This document shows positions 5,101-10,380 of a stretch of 12,842 bases of DNA, in pieces; the stretch's first letter is position 1; the number at the start of each line of letters is the position of its first letter. The DNA comes from Microbacteriaceae bacterium UBA6152 (lineage in GTDB: Bacteria; Actinomycetota; Actinomycetes; Actinomycetales; Microbacteriaceae). The DNA is taken from positions 1 through 12,842 of the forward strand of contig DIUS01000061.1 in the NCBI GenBank assembly GCA_002423075.1, given 5' to 3'. The notes under the pieces were generated by a model. The model had not been told where the DNA came from. It worked only from the letters and a program-made list of their open reading frames with translations, and did no database searches. Position numbers and translations under genes: made by a program.

Positions 5101-8021
5101 GCACGGCGCTGACGGTCACGGGAATCGAGGCCAGCGACGATACCGTCGTTGCCGAGGTGGTCGACGGTCAATTCGTGCGCGTGACGCCGCCGAGCACTCC
5201 GGGGCAGTACGGGCTCGTCTATACGATTGAGAACGAGTTCGCGGGTGCATCGCAAGCGTTCGTCACGGTCACTGTCAGCCCGGATGCTCCGCTCTCGGCA
5301 CCTGTCGCACGCGATACCGTGCTCTCGCTCACCGACATCCTCGACCGCGACGAGATCGCCGTCGATGTGCTTGCCCGCGTCTTCTTCGCCGAGGGCGATG
5401 TCTCTGAGCTGGGGCTGCAGCTCGTACCGGGCTACGAGTCGGGGGCGAGTGTGCAGCCCGACCGTCGCGTTCTCGTCACGGTCGGCGAGAAACGGCAGAT
5501 CATCCCCTTCCAGGTCGTGCACCCGGCTGATCCCGATGTGCGTTCGACCGCGTTCATTTGGGTACCGGGCACCGACGATGCGCTGCCTCAGCTCGACCGG
5601 CGTGCCGAGCGCATCGAGGTGATCAGTGAGGAGACCGTCACGATCGATATCAACGACTACGTGCTCGCCGTCGGGGGTGCTCCGGTGCGGTTGACCGACT
5701 CTGCGACCGTGAGCGCTACCCAGTCGAACGGCGACGAACTCGTGGTCGACGACGACACGCTGCGCTTCACCTCAGCCGACCTCTACTTCGGGCCAGCCTC
5801 GCTCACCTTCGAGGTCACCGACGGAGAGTCGGCCGATGACCCTGACGGGAGGGTCGCGACGATCGTCCTGCCGATCGACGTGACGCCTCGTGAGAACCAG
5901 CCGCCCGCGCTCATCGGCGCCACGCTCGAGCTCGAGCCCGGGCAAGAACGGCTTCTCGACCTCGTGCGCGTCACGGCCTACCCGTACCCCGACGACGTAG
6001 ACGAGCTCACCTACTCGATTATCGACGGCCCCACGCCGGGCCTCGAGGTGGAACTGGCGGGGCAGTCGCTACTGGTCAGGGTGCCGGCGAGCACGCCGCG
6101 CGGCTCGACGACGGGCGTCACCCTCGGGGTGCGCGACGACGCCGCGCAGGGCACCGCGGGTCGCATCCAGGTCTCGGTCGTCCCGTCGACCCGCCCGCTT
6201 GCGCGACCCGCGCCCGACGCCGTCATTGCGCCTCGCGGCCAGTCGACGACCATCCGGGTGCTCGACAACGACCAGGCCACCAACCCGTTCCCCGGTCAGC
6301 CCCTGCGCGTCGTCGACGTGCGTGGCATCGATCAGGACAGTCTGCCGGCGGGAGTCAGCGTCGTGCCGAGCGCCGACGGTCAAACGCTACTCGCGACGAT
6401 TAGCGAGACGGCCGCGCCGATCGACACGAATCTCGAGTATCAGGTGGCTGATGCGACCGGCGACTCCGAGCGCATGGTGTGGGGAGCCGTGCGCATCTCG
6501 GTGCAAGACGTGCCCGACCCGGTCTCGTCATTGCGCGTGCAGGCGTACGCGAACCGCAGCCTCACGATCGTGTGGTCGCCCGGCGCATCGAACAACGCGC
6601 CGATCGAGCGGTTCGAGGCCACGGTCACGCGCGTGAGCGACGGCTCGTCGACCACGACGTCGTGCTCGTCCTCGCCGTGCACCGTGCCGACCCCGGGCAA
6701 TGGGCCCGACAACCGGGTGCGGGTGAGCGTCATCGCTGTCAACGCGCAGGGTCCGTCGGCACCCACGGCGCTCGCCGAGGCGGTCTGGAGCGACCTCATT
6801 CCCCCCGCCCCGACGATCGTCGGGGTCTCGCCGCTCGACGGCGGGCTGCGCATCGGCTGGAGCAAGCCCGGCCAAGACAGTGCCGCGAGCCCCATCCGCA
6901 GCTACCGCATCACAGTCGGCAGCGTTGCACGCACCGTGACCGTCGCGGCCGATGACGCCGTCGGAACCGTCTACTGGCTCAACGTCGTCGATGCCGGGGC
7001 GCTCGCCAACGGCACTTCGTACTCTGTGTCGGTCAGCGCTCGCAACGACTCCTTCGAACCGCTGACCACCTGGAACGCTGCCACCACCTCGGGGGTGCCA
7101 GCGGGCGCTCCTCTCTCGCTAACGGCACCGAGCGCGCTCGGCTCGACCACAGAATCGGGCTCGGGCGACAACTCCGTGAGCGTCTCGTGGAATGGCGCCT
7201 TTGCCGCGAACGGCCGGTCGATCACGGCCTACTACCTGTGGATCTCCAGCAGCGGCACGGCCCCTGCCTGCACCGTGACAGGCGTCGAGTCGGGAGAGCC
7301 TGCTCACTTACCGCCCTCCGGCGTCACTCAGCTGGCACCGACGTCGACGTCGACAGTGGTCGACGGCCTTGCGGTCAACACGACCTATCGCGTCGTCGTC
7401 TACGCCTACAACGGCCAGGGCTGCACCGCGAGCGCTCAGGTCACGGCGACACCCCGACCGCGGCCGACCGCTGTCTCGGGCATCACGACCACCGGCCCTG
7501 AGGCGGTCGACACGGGCCGATGGGACGTCAGGCTGACGGGCGTCTCGACGGCGGGCGGAGACCCGGTCGATGTCGTGCAGTACCAGCTGGTGGACGCTGC
7601 CTCACTCGCGCCGATCGGTGGCGTTGCGGCCCCCACGGCGCTGCCGACTCTGCTCACGGCCGATGGGTTGCAGTACGGTCGCGATCTCGCCGTCCAGGTG
7701 CGCGGGTGCCGGCAGTACGAAGAACTGCTGTGCGGGGCGTGGTCGTCGCCGATCGGGGTCGGAGTTCCGGTGCGCATCGACCCCTCGGTGATGATCACCG
7801 AGACGGGCGGACCTCCCGACGAGCGCATGGTCGAGATCACCTGGACCCCGATGGATGCTGCCGCCTACTCGAGCGTCAGCTACGAGTGCCTCGGCGGCAC
7901 CGTGCAGGGGGATCCCGCCACCTCACCGTGCATCATCGCAGCAGCCCCGCCCGACGACCCCCGATTGGTCATCACCGTGACCGTCGGCTCACTCACCTAC
8001 ACACGGGAGTATCGACCATGA
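2106..8021 (+). CDS. Giant membrane-anchored surface protein: propeller-like head, Ig/cadherin-like repeats, FN3 domains
   Basis: A 1971-aa extracytoplasmic protein. The N-terminus (MIRRWFARHR) is basic and is followed by one hydrophobic segment at about 13-35 with no clear cleavage site, so a type II signal anchor is likely. Residues about 40-370 are beta-rich with short hydrophobic strand repeats, compatible with a PQQ/WD-like propeller, and contain Cys296 and Cys310. An acidic linker (about 365-387, rich in Asp/Glu) precedes about eleven Ig/cadherin-like units of roughly 98 aa (388-1468), several with the VLxND.DPDG signature. About five FN3-like domains fill 1469-1971. There is no LPXTG motif or terminal hydrophobic tail, so sortase anchoring is not indicated. 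Such architecture suggests adhesion, wall scaffolding or ligand binding; no enzymatic motif is visible. It is coupled to the kinase upstream (4-bp gap) and overlaps the MoxR gene by 4 bp. The exact function is unknown. Confidence -1.
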   Translation: MIRRWFARHRSAALTTVSTGVVATVVATIAIVSAGFESQRLDLNDGAVWVVNEDRQAVGRANVQIGMLDSVIPAEGSRLSVLQRGTDVIIIDEANATAEVVDTARSEVIESVALPPDEPTVALAAASVVVHSAGTGETWVTPRPAFESFDPATVAAFQFGPRSAIATTDRLGLVAVSPGLGEVYRVAPDRADRVDETWSIDLPQTADVQVSAAQGRWAVLEVATRLLHTEAGIVDLSPVIPPGAAPVLAQPSDDADALLIAHRGGLVSVSLDSGSLDEIVTDRQGSPAPPVTVDGCSFAAWTDGVAWRRCGSTVQQLVLDQVPVVGELVLVVRDDRVVLNDRGAGAAWAVQDDGRLIDNWDELIVDEEDEREQQVDLLDTPPELERTQQPPVALDDDFGARPGRASTLPVLLNDSDPNGDVLVISEVDRLDERVGRLDVIDDGQLLQLTLESSATGSIAFAYTITDGRGGSDTAIVTVTVRSAGENSPPVQARVSKTTVAQGSTATSAVLGDWVDPDGDPIYLEQATVAPPDRATFRPDGRVTFAESGGVGELRTVVLTVSDGAAVGLGELAVTVRPAGQTPLIAEPFVVLAYAGQEVRIEPLVHVRGGNGTIRLSAVPEKSGAAITPSLDRGVFRFSSLEVRTHYLEYVVTDGTTTATGIIRVDVAAPPEAGSAPITVPKTLFVRTLSSATIAVANADIDPAGGVLVVTGIVGLSPASGMRAEVLDQRDVRITLGRPLIGPQSVEYRISNGLAESTGTITVIEIPRPDRLQPPVAVDDTITVRVGDAVSIPVLANDEHPDDEPITLNPVLVQGLTGDSGLLFVAGDRLRYLAPDQPGDFTAVYEVLGPLGQERAQATVRISVREVNEATNQAPITRTVTARVIAGDTVRIAIPVDGMDPDGDSVQVIGQDSSPQKGSVVETGLDFIDYQAGSYAAGTDEFRYTVVDALGARSTGLVRVGISPRLDGARNPVANDDQVLIRPGFTVLVPVLENDTDPDGTALTVTGIEASDDTVVAEVVDGQFVRVTPPSTPGQYGLVYTIENEFAGASQAFVTVTVSPDAPLSAPVARDTVLSLTDILDRDEIAVDVLARVFFAEGDVSELGLQLVPGYESGASVQPDRRVLVTVGEKRQIIPFQVVHPADPDVRSTAFIWVPGTDDALPQLDRRAERIEVISEETVTIDINDYVLAVGGAPVRLTDSATVSATQSNGDELVVDDDTLRFTSADLYFGPASLTFEVTDGESADDPDGRVATIVLPIDVTPRENQPPALIGATLELEPGQERLLDLVRVTAYPYPDDVDELTYSIIDGPTPGLEVELAGQSLLVRVPASTPRGSTTGVTLGVRDDAAQGTAGRIQVSVVPSTRPLARPAPDAVIAPRGQSTTIRVLDNDQATNPFPGQPLRVVDVRGIDQDSLPAGVSVVPSADGQTLLATISETAAPIDTNLEYQVADATGDSERMVWGAVRISVQDVPDPVSSLRVQAYANRSLTIVWSPGASNNAPIERFEATVTRVSDGSSTTTSCSSSPCTVPTPGNGPDNRVRVSVIAVNAQGPSAPTALAEAVWSDLIPPAPTIVGVSPLDGGLRIGWSKPGQDSAASPIRSYRITVGSVARTVTVAADDAVGTVYWLNVVDAGALANGTSYSVSVSARNDSFEPLTTWNAATTSGVPAGAPLSLTAPSALGSTTESGSGDNSVSVSWNGAFAANGRSITAYYLWISSSGTAPACTVTGVESGEPAHLPPSGVTQLAPTSTSTVVDGLAVNTTYRVVVYAYNGQGCTASAQVTATPRPRPTAVSGITTTGPEAVDTGRWDVRLTGVSTAGGDPVDVVQYQLVDAASLAPIGGVAAPTALPTLLTADGLQYGRDLAVQVRGCRQYEELLCGAWSSPIGVGVPVRIDPSVMITETGGPPDERMVEITWTPMDAAAYSSVSYECLGGTVQGDPATSPCIIAAAPPDDPRLVITVTVGSLTYTREYRP
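3267..6509 (+). other. Region encoding about eleven tandem Ig/cadherin-like domains (residues 388-1468)
   Basis: I parse units beginning near residues 388, 486, 581, 675, 772, 872, 970, 1066, 1160, 1264 and 1367. Each is about 94-104 aa and usually opens with a proline pair or PV and ends in an alternating Val/Thr strand. The clearest copies carry VLLNDSDPNGD (unit 1), DWVDPDGDP (2), VLANDEHPDDE (5), DGMDPDGDS (6), VLENDTDPDGT (7) and VLDNDQ (11). The acidic D-P-D-G type loops are typical of calcium-binding bacterial Ig/cadherin-like modules. Units 3, 4, 8, 9 and 10 have lost most of the signature and are assigned by spacing. None of the eleven contains a cysteine. Divergence between copies means no DNA-level tandem repeat is visible. 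Confidence -1.
6510..8018 (+). other. Region encoding about five C-terminal FN3-like domains (residues 1469-1971)
   Basis: Units start near residues 1469, 1566, 1668, 1789 and 1890. FN3 features include the W in strand B (IVWSPG, IGWSKPG, VSWNGA, ITWTPM), the Y-x-I/L strand (SYRITV, AYYLWI) and the late Y/V-x-V-x-A-x-N-x-x-G strand (VSVIAVNAQGPS, YRVVVYAYNGQG). The fourth and fifth are weaker matches. Four of the five contain exactly one cysteine pair: 1520/1525, 1722/1773, 1868/1876 and 1928/1942. The second has none. Confidence -1.
8005..8009 (+). promoter_or_regulatory. Ribosome binding site that decides the MoxR start
   Basis: GGGAG lies 8 nt before the ATG at 8018. A second in-frame ATG at 8024 would be 14 nt away, and the reading frame stays open far upstream to about 7520, so this site is the best reason to begin the protein at 8018. 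Confidence -1.
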
Positions 8022-8986
8022 CCATGACCCCCGAGCAGGCGACGTGGTTCGCCGGAGTCGTCGACCGCATCGTCTCGAACGTCGAGCAGGTCGTGCTGGG
8101 CAAGGAGTACGTCATCAGGCTCGGCCTCACCGCCCTGCTGAGCGAAGGGCACCTGCTGCTCGAAGACGTGCCGGGAACGGGCAAGACGTCGATGGCGCGC
8201 GCACTGGCGCAGAGCATCCGGGGTACGACGACGCGTGTGCAGTTCACGCCCGACCTGCTGCCCGGCGACATCACGGGCATGACGGTGTACGACCAACGCA
8301 GCGGCGAGTTCGAGTTCCACGCCGGGCCCGTCTTCGCCACGATCGTGCTCGCCGACGAGATCAACCGCGCGAGCCCCAAGACCCAGTCGGCCCTGCTCGA
8401 GGTCATGGAAGAGGGGCACGTCACGATCGACGGCGTCACGCATACCGTCACGGCTCCGTTCCTCGTGATCGCGACCCAGAATCCGATCGAGCAGGCGGGC
8501 ACCTACCGCTTGCCCGAGGCCCAGCTCGACCGCTTCCTCATGAAAACCGCGATCGGCTACCCCGACCACGCTGCCACCGTGCGCATTCTCGACGGCGCGG
8601 GCGGACCGCGCGCCGAGGTCGTCGAGCCGGTCGTCGACCTCGACACCGTGCGCGACATGATCGGGGTCGCCCGCACCGTGCACGTCGACCCTGTGATCAC
8701 CGACTATGTCGCTCGGCTGGTCGAGGCCACGCGCACGAACGCCGATGTGCGGCTCGGCGCGAGCGTGCGCGGGGCGCTCGCGCTCATCCGATGCTCCAAG
8801 ACCTTCGCCGCCATCAACGGCCGGCACTACGTGGTTCCCGACGACGTGAAGGCGCTCGCGGAGCCCGTGCTCGCGCACCGCCTCGGGCTCGATCCCGAGT
8901 CGGAGTTTGAGGGCGTGACCCCCGGTGCCGTCATCGCCCAGGTGCTTGTCGAGACGCCCCCGCCGAGCGATCGGGTCGCCGTGTGA
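8018..8986 (+). CDS. MoxR-family AAA+ ATPase
   Basis: A 322-aa cytoplasmic AAA+ ATPase of the MoxR group, full length for the family. These proteins act as chaperone-like remodellers that help assemble or activate partner complexes, often with DUF58/VWA-type proteins encoded next door. Visible motifs: Walker A in EDVPGTGKTS (49-58, Lys56), GPVF (103-106), Walker B LADEIN (111-116), sensor 1 ATQNP (152-156), the LDRF arginine (Arg172) and the sensor-2 region GASVRG (247-252, Arg251). All key residues are intact, so ATP hydrolysis is expected. The start at 8018 overlaps the stop of the giant protein as ATGA and has a well-spaced SD; ATG 8024 is a less likely alternative that would shorten the protein by two residues. 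It overlaps the DUF58 gene by 4 bp. The client is probably one of the membrane proteins of this operon, which is inference. Confidence -1.
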   Translation: MTMTPEQATWFAGVVDRIVSNVEQVVLGKEYVIRLGLTALLSEGHLLLEDVPGTGKTSMARALAQSIRGTTTRVQFTPDLLPGDITGMTVYDQRSGEFEFHAGPVFATIVLADEINRASPKTQSALLEVMEEGHVTIDGVTHTVTAPFLVIATQNPIEQAGTYRLPEAQLDRFLMKTAIGYPDHAATVRILDGAGGPRAEVVEPVVDLDTVRDMIGVARTVHVDPVITDYVARLVEATRTNADVRLGASVRGALALIRCSKTFAAINGRHYVVPDDVKALAEPVLAHRLGLDPESEFEGVTPGAVIAQVLVETPPPSDRVAV

Positions 8987-10380
8987 CGACACCGGTTTCT
9001 GGCCGCGCTCCTCGCACGACATCGGGTGAGCGGCATCGCAGAGCGCCAGACGAATCGACGCTCGCCTCGACGGTCACGACGGCGCGCACGCGCATCGTCG
9101 GCGAGCGCACGGGGGTCGCCGCTGATCTCGTCGTCGTCGTCGTGCGTGCCCTGCGCACGGTGCGAGCTGCACTCGCCTCGGCCGCTCGCGCTGCCTCATC
9201 AGTCATCACCCCACTCGGCTGGACGGTCGCGGTGCTGGTTCCGCTGCTTCTCATGGTCGGATACGCCTGGGGCTGGGTTGAGCTCATCGTGCTCGGAACC
9301 ATCGGCGCAACGCTCGCGGTCGTCGCGGCGCTTTACCTTGTGGGCCGCGTGCGCCTCGCGATCGAGCTGAGCCCGCCGCCCAGTCGGGTCGCTGTCGGCG
9401 ATGCCGCGTCGGCCGTGCTGAGGGTGACGAACCCGACCGTTCGACGCTCGTTCGCTCAGGTGATTGACGTGCCGGTTGGCGCCACCATCGTGCCCGTGAG
9501 CGTGCAGGGTCTCGCGCCCGGCCACGTGGTCGAACACGAGCTCGCGGTTCCCACGCAGCGCCGCGGCCGCGTGAGTCTCGGACCGGTGCGCACCCTGCGA
9601 GCCGACCCGATCGGTCTCGTGCGTCGGGAGCTGATCTGGACCGAACGGCTCGATATCATCGTGCATCCCCGCACGATCGACATTCCGTCGACGTCGAGCG
9701 GCCTCGTGCGCGACCTCGAAGGGCAGCCGAGGCGCGACCTGACTCCGAGCGATCTGGCCTTCCACGCCTTGCGCGAATACGTGCCCGGCGATGACCGTCG
9801 CCATATCCATTGGAAGTCGACTGCGAAGACCGGTGCCCTCATGGTGCGTCAGTTCGAGGAGACTCGACGCAGCCACCTGGTGGTCGCACAGAGCATCGCG
9901 AGCATCGATTTCGGGTCTGACGCGGAGTTCGAGCTCGCCGTGAGTATCACCGCGAGCCTCGGCGCTCGGGCGATTCGAGATGCTCGCGAGGTGTCGGTTG
10001 TCGTGAGCGCCATCACGCCCGACTTCGCCAAGCGCGCCGTGGTCGCTCTGCGGCCGCTCTCGACCCTGACCCCGACTCGATTGCTCGACGATCTGGCGCT
10101 CGTCGAGCACGGCCCGGCGGCATTGGGAATCCTCGACGTGGCGCGGCTCGCTGGCGAGGGAACGAGGGGCGTCTCGGTCGCGTTTCTCGTCGTGGGCTCC
10201 ACGGTGACCCCTGCCCGCCTGCGCACGGCCGCCGCCGGCTTTCCGCCGGCGGTCGAGGTCGTCGTGCTGCAGTGCGACCCCGAGCGCGTGCCCGGTCGAC
10301 GTCGGCTCGGCACCTTCACGGTCGTCACGATCGGCTCGCTCACCGATCTTCGTCGAGCGATGCGGGGCGGCGAGTCATGA
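8983..10380 (+). CDS. DUF58 domain-containing membrane protein
   Basis: A 465-aa protein of the DUF58 family, the usual partner of MoxR ATPases. The start is GTG within a GTGA overlap with the MoxR stop; the upstream SD is weak, so translation probably depends on reinitiation. An Ala/Arg-rich N-terminus (1-75) precedes two adjacent hydrophobic segments (about 78-96 and 99-119). A beta-sandwich-like region follows (about 122-235, with RRGRVSLGPVRTLRADPIGL near 193-212). The DUF58 signature is at 263-293: REYVPGDDRRHIHWKST then GALMVRQFEE. The following VWA-like portion (about 297-450) lacks a clear D-x-S-x-S metal site: after the first strand it reads VVAQSIAS, where related folds often have an Asp. 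The role is unknown in detail; it presumably presents a membrane-linked client to MoxR. It overlaps the next gene by ATGA. Family call is secure. Confidence -1.
   Translation: MTTPVSGRAPRTTSGERHRRAPDESTLASTVTTARTRIVGERTGVAADLVVVVVRALRTVRAALASAARAASSVITPLGWTVAVLVPLLLMVGYAWGWVELIVLGTIGATLAVVAALYLVGRVRLAIELSPPPSRVAVGDAASAVLRVTNPTVRRSFAQVIDVPVGATIVPVSVQGLAPGHVVEHELAVPTQRRGRVSLGPVRTLRADPIGLVRRELIWTERLDIIVHPRTIDIPSTSSGLVRDLEGQPRRDLTPSDLAFHALREYVPGDDRRHIHWKSTAKTGALMVRQFEETRRSHLVVAQSIASIDFGSDAEFELAVSITASLGARAIRDAREVSVVVSAITPDFAKRAVVALRPLSTLTPTRLLDDLALVEHGPAALGILDVARLAGEGTRGVSVAFLVVGSTVTPARLRTAAAGFPPAVEVVVLQCDPERVPGRRRLGTFTVVTIGSLTDLRRAMRGGES

Noticed and set aside
4125..5522. Open frame of 465 codons on the - strand
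   Set aside because: It is antisense to the well-supported Ig-like repeat region. Its composition (Asp/His/Arg/Val-rich, no motifs) matches a reverse-frame shadow.
7520..8017. Upstream extension of the MoxR reading frame by about 166 codons
   Set aside because: The extension overlaps the FN3 region of the giant protein, is Arg/Gly-rich, and lacks the SD and overlap geometry seen at 8018. MoxR homology begins just after 8018.
7900..8021. Possible cell-wall sorting signal at the C-terminus of the giant protein
   Set aside because: There is no LPXTG-like motif, terminal hydrophobic segment or basic tail; the protein ends in a beta-strand-like sequence, TYTREYRP.
7997..9022. Open frame of 341 codons on the - strand
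   Set aside because: It is antisense to the complete MoxR gene and has a low-complexity Arg/His/Asp-rich translation without any recognisable domain.
9128..9143. Short (TCG)n run resembling a microsatellite
   Set aside because: It encodes a run of valines in frame with normal codon use at a helix-like stretch of the DUF58 protein, and it is too short to suggest phase variation.
10272..10376. 35-codon N-terminal extension of the transglutaminase-fold protein
   Set aside because: It overlaps the end of the DUF58 gene, is an Arg/Ser-rich shadow sequence, and the ATGA overlap at 10377 matches the pattern at the other junctions.
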